The notes: generated by a model from the sequence alone, not told the origin. Positions 35,518 to 44,103 are shown, numbered from the stretch's first letter. The stretch: 64,000 nt of DNA from Thermosipho japonicus (GCF_014201655.1 NZ_JACHEX010000005.1:124001-188000); one strand, 5' to 3'. Translations and numbers: made by a program.

Positions 35518-36494
35518 TGACTAAAATAAACATTTATAAGGCTGGAAGGATCATCCTTCCAGTCTTGTTCTTCTTAGTAATTCTTATAAACCTTTCTATA
35601 GGAACTGTGAAAATCCCAATTTCTCAAATTTTTAATCCTGAAAATGAGCAAATAAAATTCCTCATATGGAATGTCAGATTTCCAAGAATATTAATGAGCC
35701 TTATAGCTGGTTCAGGTCTTGCACTTGTTGGGAATATCTACCAAACTATTATGAAAAATCCACTTGTTGACCCATATCTAATTGGTACATCTTCAGGAGC
35801 TGGTTTTGGTGCTGTTTTAGCACTCTATGTTGCTGTGTCACTAAACAGAACTGTCAGTGTTAACGTATTTTCTTTTGCATTTTCATTACTTGCTTCACTA
35901 TTAACAATTATTCTTGCAAAAAGAAAGAGAATAATTCCTATCACACACCTTATTCTTTCAGGTGTATTAATTAGTACTATATTTTCATCCGCAACAATCT
36001 TGCTAATAAATCTCTCACGTAAAACTTTAACTAGCGCATATGTTTGGCTTTTTGGAAGCCTTTCGGGTACGACAATGAATGATTTAATAATTCCAGCAAT
36101 ATCGGTAATTGTATTGTTTTCTATTGCATTAATAAAAAACAGAGAACTCGATGCAATTGCTTTAGGCGAAGAGGAAGCTAAAATTCTTGGTGTTGAAGTT
36201 GAAAAAATAAAGTGGTTTTTTTATTTAGCTGGTTCTTTTGTAATCTCTGTGATTGTCTCAAAAACTGGAATAATTGGCTTTGTGGGATTAATAATTCCTC
36301 ATGCAGCAAGAATTCTCACGGGGTCAAAACATAAATATAGTCTCATTGGCAGTGTCCTACTTGGCGGAATTTTTCTCTCCTTCTCTGATACCATATCTAG
36401 AACTATAGCTTCTCCCATTGAAGTTCCAATAGGTGTTGTTACTTCGTTTATTGGTGCACCATTAATGTTCATCCTTCTTAAAAAACAAAAATAA
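35517..36494 (+). CDS. btuC: Cobalamin-type ABC transporter permease
   Basis: A 325-residue FecCD/BtuC permease with about nine or ten hydrophobic helices. Family motifs include WNVRFPRILMSLIAGSGLALVG (split over about 48-70), NPLVDPYLIGTSSGAGFGA (about 79-97) and GFVGLIIPHAARILTGSKH (about 253-271) that contacts the ATPase. No btuD ATPase follows; the next gene is an unrelated phosphatase, so an unlinked ATPase must serve it. A terminator-like hairpin lies in codons 9-16. Confidence 0.9.
   Translation: MTKINIYKAGRIILPVLFFLVILINLSIGTVKIPISQIFNPENEQIKFLIWNVRFPRILMSLIAGSGLALVGNIYQTIMKNPLVDPYLIGTSSGAGFGAVLALYVAVSLNRTVSVNVFSFAFSLLASLLTIILAKRKRIIPITHLILSGVLISTIFSSATILLINLSRKTLTSAYVWLFGSLSGTTMNDLIIPAISVIVLFSIALIKNRELDAIALGEEEAKILGVEVEKIKWFFYLAGSFVISVIVSKTGIIGFVGLIIPHAARILTGSKHKYSLIGSVLLGGIFLSFSDTISRTIASPIEVPIGVVTSFIGAPLMFILLKKQK
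35541..35575 (+). promoter_or_regulatory. Terminator-like hairpin at btuC codons 9-16
   Basis: CTGGAAGGA (35542-35550) and TCCTTCCAG (35554-35562) form a perfect 9-bp stem, extended by one G-U pair, with a 3-base loop and a T-rich tail TCTTGTTCTTCTT. It may reduce permease output relative to btuF; the effect is inferred. Confidence 0.5.
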
Positions 36495-36523
36495 TAGTAT
36501 AATATCTTTGAAGAGGTGAAAAA

Positions 36524-37327
36524 ATGAAAATTCTTACAAAGGATTCTCTTGAAAAATTAGAGAAGATTAAGTTATTTGTTCTTGACATTGATGGTACTTT
36601 TTCCTTAAGTGGAAAACTGTTTCCTGGTTCAATTGAATTTGCAAATACCGTTTTCAAAGCAAACAAAAAATTTGTTTTCTTGACAAATAACTCAAACAAA
36701 TCAATTGATGATTATCTATTAGAATTTAAAAATGCGGGACTTTCAATAAATGCCGAACAAATTTTTACTGCTGGAATTGAAACTGCAGAATATTTGCTAG
36801 AAAAATTTGGTCCTAAAAAGATATATCTTGTTGGAAACAAAGCAATAAAACAGGTATTTGAAAATATTGGTCATAAAGTAGTAGATAGTGAAGAACCTGA
36901 TATTGTTGTTGTTACATTTGATACTACTTTAAACTATGAAAAACTTGCAAAGGCTTGTAGTTATGTTTCAAAAGGAAAATTATTTGTTTTAACAAACCCT
37001 GACCTAAATTGTCCCTCAAAAGATGGACCTATTCCTGATACAGGGGCAATTGCAAGTATAATCACTAAGGCCTCCGGGAAAGAACCCGATATAATATTTG
37101 GAAAACCAGATCCGTTAATCCTTGAAATGATAATGCAAAAAAATAATGTAAAAAAAGAAGAAACATGTGTAATTGGTGATAGGCTCTATACAGATATTCT
37201 TCTTGGCAAAAGAGCTGGTGTATTGACCATTTTAGTCTTAACAGGTGAAGCAAAAGAAAGTGATATAAAAAACATAAAACCTGATATAATTGCTCAAGAA
37301 ATAGGTGAGATTTCAAAATATATTTAG
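36524..37327 (+). CDS. HAD-superfamily phosphatase, NagD/p-nitrophenylphosphatase type
   Basis: A 267-residue cytoplasmic phosphatase. HAD motif I LDIDGTF near 20-26, motif II FLTNNSNKS near 49-57, motif III lysine in IIFGKPDPLILEM near 188-200 and motif IV GDRLYTDILLGKRAG near 216-230 are all present, with a type-IIA cap between II and III. Substrates of relatives include small sugar and nucleoside phosphates. It starts from a TATAAT-containing gap of 29 bases after btuC and ends 10 bases before the sigma factor gene. Confidence 0.9.
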   Translation: MKILTKDSLEKLEKIKLFVLDIDGTFSLSGKLFPGSIEFANTVFKANKKFVFLTNNSNKSIDDYLLEFKNAGLSINAEQIFTAGIETAEYLLEKFGPKKIYLVGNKAIKQVFENIGHKVVDSEEPDIVVVTFDTTLNYEKLAKACSYVSKGKLFVLTNPDLNCPSKDGPIPDTGAIASIITKASGKEPDIIFGKPDPLILEMIMQKNNVKKEETCVIGDRLYTDILLGKRAGVLTILVLTGEAKESDIKNIKPDIIAQEIGEISKYI

Positions 37328-37337
37328 GTGATAAATA

Positions 37338-37958
37338 ATGATAAAGTACAATCTTAGAGGAAAAAGAATAGAAAAACTAGTTGAGCTTGCACAAAGTGGA
37401 TTAAAAGAAGCACTAGAACTCATAATTGAAAAGTATTATCCAATGGTCATTAAAATTTCATCAAAATATTATGCGCCATGGGCTGAATTTGAAGATATAG
37501 TCCAAAATGGACTTATTGGGTTAATTAAGGCTGTATTTTATTTTGATAGCGAAAGAAGCTCTTTTAACTCATTTGCATGGAAAAGTATAGAAGGGGAGGT
37601 TCAAACATTTATTACTTATTTAAATAGAAAGAAAAATAAGATACTCTCAGATTCATCGAGTATAGATGTTTTTGATGAAGAAGAAGGCGGGGAACAAGCC
37701 GATTACTCACTCCAAGACAAATCAACAAATATCCCCAAAAAAATATTCATTGATATAATTAAGGAAATAATTGTCAAGCATTTAAAGGACGTGGAAATAG
37801 ATATTTTTGAAATGTGGCTAGATGGTTATTCATATGCTGAAATTCAGGAGGAATTAAATGTAAACTTTAAAAAGGTGGACAATACAATACAAAAGGCAAA
37901 AAGGATTGGGAGAACAAAAATTGATAGGTTTATAATAGAACAAGTATTTAATAATTAA
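37338..37958 (+). CDS. Alternative sigma-70-family factor, SigH-like
   Basis: A 206-residue sigma factor with region 2 (EKYYPMVIKISSKYY..EFEDIVQNGLIGLIKAV, about 31-70) and FNSFAWKSIEGEVQTF near 81-96 for -10 recognition, a variable acidic linker (about 110-130), and a region-4-like helix-turn-helix near 160-195 (DGYSYAEIQEELNVNFKKVDN). Similarity is to the sigma-30/SigH group. No anti-sigma gene is adjacent. Its stop is 2 bases from the 3' end of tmRNA on the opposite strand and I see no terminator for it, so its transcript must run antisense into ssrA. Confidence 0.85.
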   Translation: MIKYNLRGKRIEKLVELAQSGLKEALELIIEKYYPMVIKISSKYYAPWAEFEDIVQNGLIGLIKAVFYFDSERSSFNSFAWKSIEGEVQTFITYLNRKKNKILSDSSSIDVFDEEEGGEQADYSLQDKSTNIPKKIFIDIIKEIIVKHLKDVEIDIFEMWLDGYSYAEIQEELNVNFKKVDNTIQKAKRIGRTKIDRFIIEQVFNN

Positions 37959-37960
37959 TC

Positions 37961-38321
37961 TGGTGGAGGCGGCGGGAATCGAACCCGCGTCCGAAGACAA
38001 AATCCCCCAAGCTTCTCCGAGCGCAGTCCGTGTTTTAAACTTCGGATTTGGAACGCCCACGGACAGGCTTTCCAAACCCTAGCCTTTCTAAGATTTCGCG
38101 ACTTTGGACGAAAGGCAAATCCAAAGTCGCTAGACCGGTTATGTCACGCCCTAGCCAGAGCCCCGGTCAAACCCTGGTAGGACGGCAGCTTTTTAAATTA
38201 AGCTGCTAATGCTAATTCTTCGTTGGCACTTATCTTTTTCCCGAGTTTTTTTTACGAGGAACCCGGAAACCTCGGCTCGCTTCTTGGGGGATTTCATCTC
38301 CGTCGAAACCAGTTCGCCCCC
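37961..38321 (-). ncRNA. ssrA: tmRNA
   Basis: 361 bases, with tRNA-like ends: 5' GGGGGCG pairs with 3' CGCCTCC, the T-arm GGTTCGATTCC is near the 3' end, and CCA is encoded. The mRNA-like part encodes the tag ANEELALAA followed by TAA, read on the minus strand near 38214-38185. Several pseudoknot arms follow, including the paired GCGACTTTGGATTT/AAAGTCGC arms near 38098-38131. The tag ends in the ALAA degron typical for Clp-type proteases, matching clpC in this window. No terminator follows the CCA, so the 3' end is presumably made by processing. Confidence 0.97.
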
Positions 38322-38356
38322 GTATATATTTGACTTGTTTTAAAAGACCAAAGTTC

Positions 38357-38382
38357 AAAAAAAGGTCCCGCATTCGGGACCT
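38357..38382 (-). terminator. Terminator after tRNA-Leu
   Basis: Minus-strand AGGTCCCG/CGGGACCT 8-bp stem (38363-38382) with a 4-base loop and T7 tail, overlapping the final base of the encoded CCA end. Confidence 0.9.
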
Positions 38383-38470
38383 GGTGCCGAGGGCGGGACT
38401 TGAACCCGCACGAGCGTTGATGCCCACATGGCCCTCAACCATGCGTGTCTGCCAATTCCACCACCTCGGC
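38382..38470 (-). tRNA. tRNA-Leu (GAG)
   Basis: 89 bases with encoded CCA and a long variable arm, as expected for leucine. Acceptor GCCGAGG pairs with CCTCGGC, D-arm contains TGGTGGAATTGGCAGACAC-like sequence, anticodon loop TTGAGGG has GAG, T-arm GGTTCAAGTCC. Own promoter overlaps the ribH stop. Confidence 0.96.
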
Positions 38471-38481
38471 TCGCGTAATTT

Positions 38482-38509
38482 ATTATACCACAATTATAAA
38501 TTTGGTCAA
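38482..38509 (-). promoter_or_regulatory. Promoter for tRNA-Leu
   Basis: Minus-strand TTGACC (38504-38509), 16-base spacer, TATAAT (38482-38487) with TGG before it. The -35 overlaps the ribH stop codon. Confidence 0.8.
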
Positions 38510-38976
38510 GTACTTTTTATTGAATTTATCTTTCTATTTATATTTGCCATCTCAAGTGCAACCATAGCAGCTTCAAAACCTTTATTGCCCATCTTTGCAC
38601 CTGCACGATTAATAGCTTGTTCTAAAGTGTCTGCAGTAACAACACCAAATGAAATCGGAACTTTCCCTTCTAAATTTAATTGCATAACAGCTTTTGATAT
38701 CTCATTTGAAATAACTTCAAAATGATATGTCTCACCTCTTATAATCGCGCCAAGTGCAATAAGAGCATCATAGTCTAAATCTACAAGTTTTTTTAATACA
38801 AATCCAATTTCCATACTTCCTGGTACCTTTATTATTTCAGTATTTTTAACCCCATGTCTTTTAAGACAATCAATTGCTCCATCTAGCAACATTTCAGTAA
38901 TTTGACTATTAAATCTTGAAACAATTATACCTATTTTTAAATCCTCACAATTTCGGTATTGGCCTTCTAAAATCAC
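38506..38976 (-). CDS. ribH: 6,7-dimethyl-8-ribityllumazine synthase
   Basis: Condenses the ribityl-pyrimidine with dihydroxybutanone phosphate, the penultimate riboflavin step; forms icosahedral capsids. 156 residues, normal. Visible motifs are VSRFNSQITEMLLDGA near 20-35, KVPGSMEIGFVLKK near 50-63 with the substrate-contacting residues, and ALGAIIRGETYHFEVISNE near 77-95 with the catalytic His. GTG start overlaps the ribBA stop. Last gene of the riboflavin operon. Confidence 0.95.
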   Translation of the reverse strand: MILEGQYRNCEDLKIGIIVSRFNSQITEMLLDGAIDCLKRHGVKNTEIIKVPGSMEIGFVLKKLVDLDYDALIALGAIIRGETYHFEVISNEISKAVMQLNLEGKVPISFGVVTADTLEQAINRAGAKMGNKGFEAAMVALEMANINRKINSIKST

Positions 38977-40100
38977 TATTCCACTCCTTCCAATTTTAAA
39001 TTATGTTTCATCTTTTTTGCCTTTGTAAAAAGATATTTTTTGTTATACTTATTAACCCTTCCATAAATATTAACTACTTCTTTAATCTTTATCCCATATT
39101 TTTTCAATTCTTCATATTTTTTCGGATTGTTAGTTAAAATCTTTACTTTATCAATTTTCAAAGCTTTAAGTATTAAGTATGCTGCAAAATAATCCCTTTC
39201 ATCATCTTTAAACCCCAGCTTTAAATTTGCTTCTACTGTATCATATCCTTCATCCTGTAATTTATAAGCTCTTACCTTGTTATTTAAACCTATGCCTCTT
39301 CCTTCTTGGCGAAGATAAACTAACACACCACCTTTTCTAGAAATGATTTTCAATGAATTTTCTAGCTGATCCCCACAATCACAACGAAGTGAATGAAAAA
39401 TATCACCAGTTACACATTCAGAATGAATTCTTAAATAAGGAATAGATTCTTTAAATGGCTTTTTTACAATTGCAATATGTTCTCGAAAATCGTACGGATT
39501 CTTAAAAGTATAAATTTTAAAATCTTCATCAATTGCCGTTGGAAGTTTAACTGATGTATCAATAGAAAATCTCTTTTTTACATACTCCTTGTACAAATCT
39601 TCTATGTCAATTATTTCCAATTTGTGCTTTTTTGAAAGCTCCAAAATATAATCAAAATCATGGGAATCACCACTACTATTTAAGATCTCAATAATTACAC
39701 CATAAGGTTTATAACCAAGATGCTCAGAAAAAAACACTGAAGCTTCCGTGTGCCCCCATCGCCCTTCCTTTGCCCCTAACACATTTACGTGTCCTGGATA
39801 AACAAAATCCTTAATACTTAGCCCTTCTGAAATTTTTTGTATAGTGCTGCACCTTTCACTAATAGATATTCCTGTACCTTCCCCATAGTCTACCGTAATA
39901 AAAAAATTTGTTTTGGAACCATTAGAAGGTAATTTAAAAAAACCTCTATCTAATAGATCATATTCATGAGCACTAACACATAAAAGTCCTTTGCCTTTTT
40001 CAATAATAAAGTTTAAAATCTTTTCATCACAAATTTGAGCAGGAATAAAAAAATCACCTTCTAATTCATTCTTTTTATCAATTAAAATAAATGGTTTCAA
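38976..40100 (-). CDS. ribBA: RibBA: DHBP synthase / GTP cyclohydrolase II
   Basis: Makes both riboflavin precursors in one chain of 374 residues. The C-terminal cyclohydrolase II half is canonical: zinc ligands in HSECVTGDIFHSLRCDCG near 230-247 and RQEGRGIGLNNK near 263-274. The N-terminal DHBP synthase half keeps TGISISERC near 77, PGHVNVL near 101 and GHTEASV near 114, but the usual DRENEGD-type active-site stretch reads KKNELEGD near 9-16, so the conserved Arg is replaced. TTG start overlaps the ribE stop by a few bases. Confidence 0.88.
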   Translation of the reverse strand: MKPFILIDKKNELEGDFFIPAQICDEKILNFIIEKGKGLLCVSAHEYDLLDRGFFKLPSNGSKTNFFITVDYGEGTGISISERCSTIQKISEGLSIKDFVYPGHVNVLGAKEGRWGHTEASVFFSEHLGYKPYGVIIEILNSSGDSHDFDYILELSKKHKLEIIDIEDLYKEYVKKRFSIDTSVKLPTAIDEDFKIYTFKNPYDFREHIAIVKKPFKESIPYLRIHSECVTGDIFHSLRCDCGDQLENSLKIISRKGGVLVYLRQEGRGIGLNNKVRAYKLQDEGYDTVEANLKLGFKDDERDYFAAYLILKALKIDKVKILTNNPKKYEELKKYGIKIKEVVNIYGRVNKYNKKYLFTKAKKMKHNLKLEGVE

Positions 40101-40645
40101 AACATTCCCCCCCTATATCTTGCAAATACATCAATTTCATAGTTTACAATATCTCCGGTTTTTAAATATTTTAAATTTGTATTTTCATTTGTAAACGTAA
40201 TAACTTGAACCTCAAACGAATCAAGAGAGACATTTGCAATAGTTAAACTAATACCATTTAATGAAATAGAGCCTTTTCTCTTTATCGCATAATTTTCTTT
40301 AGGCATTGAAAATTTATATAAAATTCCAGAATTCATTGCTTTTCTTCCAAGAAAAGTCACTACACCATCAACATGTCCAAGAACAAAATGCCCATTTAAT
40401 CTATCTCCAATCTTTAAAGCTCGCTCAATATTTAAGTATTTAGCCTTTTTTATATTCGTTTTTCCAATGGTTTCATATCCCAAATCAAAATAGCAGACAT
40501 CCTCTTTTACTTCTTTTACCGTCAGGCATATACCATTTACAGACACACTATCACCAACATTACATGAAATAGGTAGCTTAATCTCCAGTGTATTTCCAAC
40601 AATTTTAAAATCCTTAGCTACATATTCAATAATTCCCGTAAACAT
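40097..40645 (-). CDS. ribE: Riboflavin synthase alpha subunit
   Basis: Dismutates two lumazines to riboflavin. 182 residues in two homologous barrels: MFTGIIE at the start with VNGICLTV near 36, and the second repeat GSISLNGISLTI near 128, followed by a short C-terminal helix. Shorter than the 200+ residues of many homologues but with both repeats present. SD GGAGGTAAT lies in the ribD tail, which it overlaps by 20 bases. Confidence 0.94.
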   Translation of the reverse strand: MFTGIIEYVAKDFKIVGNTLEIKLPISCNVGDSVSVNGICLTVKEVKEDVCYFDLGYETIGKTNIKKAKYLNIERALKIGDRLNGHFVLGHVDGVVTFLGRKAMNSGILYKFSMPKENYAIKRKGSISLNGISLTIANVSLDSFEVQVITFTNENTNLKYLKTGDIVNYEIDVFARYRGGMF

Positions 40646-41657
40646 TTTTTATTACCTCCAAATAAAACTCATTTTTTAATCGTCTTATTTTCCTAATCTT
40701 CAAATCAAACTCTTCATCAATGTATTTTTCAAATTCTGAAAATGCAGAAAGTCCTCTTCCAAAAACTTTTGGAGCATAAAAAAGATGGAGTTCATCAGAA
40801 AAATCATAAAATTGGGATAATACACTAGCACCTCCTTCGATCAAAACTGAATCAATATTTAAGCTATATAACCTTTCTAAAATATCCTCAGGGCGGGTTT
40901 CAGGGTAGCATTCAACTCCATTGTATTTCTCACATCTACTTGAAAAAACAATTGTCCTAGAATGATTATCAAAAACATTAAAATTTTTCCCTGCAAGTTT
41001 TCCTTCATAATCTAAAATTATTCTGATTGGATTTCTACCACCATTTCTACAAGTAAGTTGTGGATTATCTTTTAACACTGTTTTTGCCCCAACCATAATT
41101 GCAGTAAAAAAATTACGTAAATTATGTGAAATATTAAAATTATTTTTCGTTATCCACTTAGATTTACCCAAGTTATCGCAGATAAATCCATCGAGAGTCA
41201 TTGCAGCTTTTAAAGCTACATAAGGAGTCTTTTTAGTAATGTACTTTATAAAAACCCTGTTAAGATAACTTGCTTCTCTTTCAAGAAGTCCAACATGAAC
41301 TTTTATTCCATTTTTTCTTAGAATATCAACACCTTTACCATTTACTAAAGGATTTGGATCTAAGATGGAGACATAAACTTGAGAAATTTTGGACTCTATA
41401 ATTAGATCAGTACAAGGTGGGGTTTTACCATGGTGGCAACAAGGTTCAAGGTTTACAAACAAAGTACTTCCTTCAAGAGAAGTTTTTGCATTCAAAATAG
41501 CGCTTCTTTCCGCATGAAAATCACCATATCTTTTGTGATATCCTGTGCTAATTATCTTACCATCTTTTACGATAACAGCACCAACTAATGGATTTGGAGA
41601 TACTCTTCCTGCACCTTTCTTTGCAAGTTTTAGAGCAAGCTTCATGAATTTTTCCAA
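40626..41657 (-). CDS. ribD: Bifunctional riboflavin deaminase-reductase
   Basis: Deaminates, then reduces the pyrimidine intermediate of riboflavin synthesis. Of 343 residues, the N-terminal deaminase (about 1-140) has SPNPLVGAVIV near 20, the zinc motif FHAERSAIL near 48 and LEPCCHHGKTPPC near 71-83; the C-terminal reductase has ALKAAMTLDGFI near 146 and LIEGGASVLSQF near 276. TTG start at 41657 is chosen because the riboswitch-controlled SD AGGAGGG (41665-41671) is 7 bases away; an in-frame ATG 4 codons later would be too far. Confidence 0.95.
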   Translation of the reverse strand: MEKFMKLALKLAKKGAGRVSPNPLVGAVIVKDGKIISTGYHKRYGDFHAERSAILNAKTSLEGSTLFVNLEPCCHHGKTPPCTDLIIESKISQVYVSILDPNPLVNGKGVDILRKNGIKVHVGLLEREASYLNRVFIKYITKKTPYVALKAAMTLDGFICDNLGKSKWITKNNFNISHNLRNFFTAIMVGAKTVLKDNPQLTCRNGGRNPIRIILDYEGKLAGKNFNVFDNHSRTIVFSSRCEKYNGVECYPETRPEDILERLYSLNIDSVLIEGGASVLSQFYDFSDELHLFYAPKVFGRGLSAFSEFEKYIDEEFDLKIRKIRRLKNEFYLEVIKNVYGNY

Positions 41658-41664
41658 AATAAAT

Positions 41665-41829
41665 CCCTCCTTTTCAGGAGGGAGAGGAATAAAGCATAAA
41701 TGTATTCATTTATGCTTGTCCTCTCCCATCCGGACTTTTACCGTCGGCTCCGGAATTCCACCGGATCAACCCTTTTAAGGGCTCGCGGGCTTTCACCGCC
41801 GGTCGGGAATTTCACCCTGCCCCGAGGAC
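41665..41829 (-). ncRNA. FMN riboswitch acting on the ribD Shine-Dalgarno sequence
   Basis: The RFN aptamer spans 41718-41829: outer stem GTCCTC/GAGGAC, then conserved segments GGGGCAGGGTGAAATTCCC, CCGGCGGTGAAAGCCCGCGAG, GAATTCCGGAGCCGACGGT and AGTCCGGATGGGAGAGGA (minus strand). Downstream, the arm GGGAGAGG (41720-41727) can pair with CCTCTCCC (41680-41687) around an 11-bp inner stem. Alternatively CCCTCCT (41676-41682) pairs with the SD AGGAGGG (41665-41671). The choices share bases, so ligand-bound outer stem favours SD sequestration. Confidence 0.95.
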
Positions 41830-41841
41830 ATTCTCAACAAT

Positions 41842-41869
41842 ATTATATCATCCTATTAATTTTTATCAA
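41842..41869 (-). promoter_or_regulatory. Promoter for the riboflavin operon
   Basis: Minus-strand TTGATA (41864-41869), 16-base spacer, TATAAT (41842-41847) preceded by TGA. It sits one base past the chemoreceptor stop codon. Confidence 0.8.
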
Positions 41870-43570
41870 CTATTCAAATTTAAATTTCTTGATTTCTTGA
41901 TTTAAATTAAAGATCATTTCAGTCAAGTTTGAAATATTATTGTACAACATATTTGCAACTTCTTTATCTTCTTCTGAAAATTTTTGGACACCTTCTGATA
42001 ACTTATACACATTATTGACCTGGTTTAAAACCTCATTTGCTGCACTAGACATCTCTTCCACAGATGCATTTTGCTCTTGAGAGTGAGCTGCAAGAACATC
42101 AACAATAGAAGAGAGCTTTTTAAATGACTCTAAAATTTCATCCAATACACTTGTCAAACTTTCTATCTCTTCTTGAGAATTTTCTATTTCTTCTTTCACT
42201 TGGCTTGTTTCATTTTTAATCACATCAGAACTTTTTGTTATCTCTTGAATAGTGTTTGTTATTATATCTGTTGCACCCTTTGTTTCTTCAGCAAGTTTTC
42301 TAATTTCGTCAGCAACTACTGCAAAGCCTTTTCCTGCTTCACCAGCACGAGCTGCCTCAATTGCTGCATTTAAAGCTAGAAGATTTGTTTGTTCTGCTAT
42401 ATTACGTATAGTATTAACTATTTCTCCAATATTTTGTGTAAAATTAAGAAGCTTAGATATTTTTTCATCAAGTCCAAGATACTTTGAAACTACCCTGCTA
42501 TTTGCGGTCTTCACTTTTTCAAGATTTTCTTTTCCAAGATTTGTAGTATTTAATAGTTTCTCGTTAATTTCTAAGGTGTCAGATGCTGTATTGTTTAAAG
42601 TTGCTGCTTGGCTTGATAATTCTTCAAGGCTTGCAGTAATCTCTTCAACTGCAGCACTTATTTTTTCAACAGATTTTGTTTGCTCAATTGTACTGTTTCT
42701 AGTCTCCTCAATTGAAGAAAGCAATTTTTCAAAATTCTTATTCGTAATCTCAGTTACATCTTTAGATTTATATATAGTGCCTTCAAATCCCCTTATAACT
42801 TTTGAAATCTCATTAACCATATTTTCTAGATTTAAAGAAATTTCCCTAAATTCATCAAAAGATGAAATGTTAATTTTTCTTGTAAAATCACCTTTTCCAT
42901 AACTTTGCATACTATTATTAAGTTCTTCTACTGGCTTTAAAATAAATCTAATCACAAAATATACCGTAAATGCCAAAATAACATTCAACGACAAACTAAT
43001 ATATGTTGCATTCCAACTACTTTGTTTATCTAAAATTCCTTTTGTATAAAGATATTTTATAATTATAGGACCAATCCAGAGAGTAATTGATAAAACAGAA
43101 ATAATAATTTTCAAATTAGCACTGATTTTAAACTTATTAAACAAATGCTTTACTTCATTAAAATTAACGATCTTTGAGTAGGTAAAAATAAATAATGCTA
43201 TTATGTTCATGTTTATTGCAAACGCTCCATTTAATCTCAATGCCAAAGTTTCACTAGGAAGCTCTGTCATTTTCGAAGCAATTAAACCCACTATTGTTGC
43301 AGCAATAAAGTTCCCAAAAAACAATACTATAGCTGAATAATAAGGAACGTTAAATCCTTTCCTTTGCTTTGCATTTTTCACATTCTTATATATAAGAACA
43401 ACCACCAATGCACCAAATGTAGCAACAGCAAGAATATATCCAAGTAAAAGATTAATTACAGGATAATTTTTTAATCCAGAAAATACATAGTATGAAAAAA
43501 GGAGTGCAGGAAAATCTAAAACTAATAGAAAAAATAAAACAAGATTCAATAACTTTTTCTCGATAGACAT
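41870..43570 (-). CDS. Methyl-accepting chemotaxis protein with multi-helix membrane sensor
   Basis: A 566-residue chemoreceptor. Instead of a periplasmic ligand domain flanked by two helices, the N-terminal 215 residues contain about six hydrophobic helices, so sensing would be in or at the membrane. A HAMP-like segment follows (about 213-265, [21 protein letters not shown]), then the signalling domain with methylation helices and the conserved tip [20 protein letters not shown] near 393-412. No chemotaxis kinase genes are near. Its promoter lies at 43625-43652. Confidence 0.9.
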   Translation of the reverse strand: MSIEKKLLNLVLFFLLVLDFPALLFSYYVFSGLKNYPVINLLLGYILAVATFGALVVVLIYKNVKNAKQRKGFNVPYYSAIVLFFGNFIAATIVGLIASKMTELPSETLALRLNGAFAINMNIIALFIFTYSKIVNFNEVKHLFNKFKISANLKIIISVLSITLWIGPIIIKYLYTKGILDKQSSWNATYISLSLNVILAFTVYFVIRFILKPVEELNNSMQSYGKGDFTRKINISSFDEFREISLNLENMVNEISKVIRGFEGTIYKSKDVTEITNKNFEKLLSSIEETRNSTIEQTKSVEKISAAVEEITASLEELSSQAATLNNTASDTLEINEKLLNTTNLGKENLEKVKTANSRVVSKYLGLDEKISKLLNFTQNIGEIVNTIRNIAEQTNLLALNAAIEAARAGEAGKGFAVVADEIRKLAEETKGATDIITNTIQEITKSSDVIKNETSQVKEEIENSQEEIESLTSVLDEILESFKKLSSIVDVLAAHSQEQNASVEEMSSAANEVLNQVNNVYKLSEGVQKFSEEDKEVANMLYNNISNLTEMIFNLNQEIKKFKFE

Positions 43571-43584
43571 CTTTTCACCTCACT

Positions 43585-43618
43585 AAAAAAACAAAGTGAT
43601 AAATTTTATTATCACTTT
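43585..43618 (-). terminator. Terminator of the suf operon
   Basis: Minus-strand AAAGTGATAA (43609-43618) with TTATCACTTT (43593-43602), 6-base loop, T-rich tail GTTTTTTT. It lies within the leader of the chemoreceptor gene. Confidence 0.8.
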
Positions 43619-43624
43619 TACTAA

Positions 43625-43652
43625 TTTATAACATAAAACTTATAAATTTCAA
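43625..43652 (-). promoter_or_regulatory. Promoter for the chemoreceptor gene
   Basis: Minus-strand TTGAAA (43647-43652), 16-base spacer, TATAAA (43625-43630). The suf terminator lies in the transcript leader just downstream, so read-out must pass through it or initiation must occur past it, which weakens the assignment. Confidence 0.45.
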
Positions 43653-43704
43653 GAAAATATTCTTTTTCAATTAAAGTGGATAAAAATTATACATCCGTTA
43701 CAAC

Positions 43705-44103
43705 TTATTTAAATGAAAGTTCTAAAGTTTTCCACGCAAGTAAAAAACATTTAATTCTCATTGGATAATCTTTAATGCTTTTGAGCTCCACGATCAATCC
43801 TAAAACCGATTTGTCGTATTCTTCTCCACGCGTCATTTTATATACGTTATCTATTAATGTTTTTACCTCATCAATTGATTTATTAATAATATTTTCTATC
43901 ATCAAGTTAGCCGAAGCTTGACTTATTGCACAGCCAATTCCTTCAAATTTTGCATCAACTATTCTTTCATTTTCAATTTTTAAATATAAAGTAATTTCAT
44001 CACCGCACGAAAGATTTTTGCCTTCTTCTACTTTAGTAGCATCTTCAATCTTTCCCTTATACTTTTTAAGTTTAGAATAGTCCATGATTAATTCATTATA
44101 CAT
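43705..44103 (-). CDS. sufU: Fe-S cluster scaffold/sulfur-transfer protein SufU
   Basis: About 132 residues of the IscU/SufU family. The three conserved cysteines are in LSCGDE near 33, [11 protein letters not shown] near 57-67 and RIKCFLLAW near 118-126; the spacing with an insertion between the second and third matches SufU, which accepts sulfur from SufS with zinc bound. The start ATG 44103 is 7 bases from GGAG and overlaps the sufS end. Last gene of sufCBDSU. Confidence 0.9.
   Translation of the reverse strand: MYNELIMDYSKLKKYKGKIEDATKVEEGKNLSCGDEITLYLKIENERIVDAKFEGIGCAISQASANLMIENIINKSIDEVKTLIDNVYKMTRGEEYDKSVLGLIVELKSIKDYPMRIKCFLLAWKTLELSFK

Noticed and set aside
35541-35562. Pairing between the riboswitch segment AGGATGATCC and the btuC hairpin GGATCATCCT
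   Set aside because: 10-base complementarity between two partly palindromic sequences about 1 kb apart; likely chance.
38230-38493. Open frame across tRNA-Leu (NWQTR-type peptide)
   Set aside because: Typical false frame read from tRNA-Leu and the tmRNA 5' end.
41700-41900. Open frame across the FMN riboswitch
   Set aside because: Antisense to a conserved RNA structure; no SD or family.
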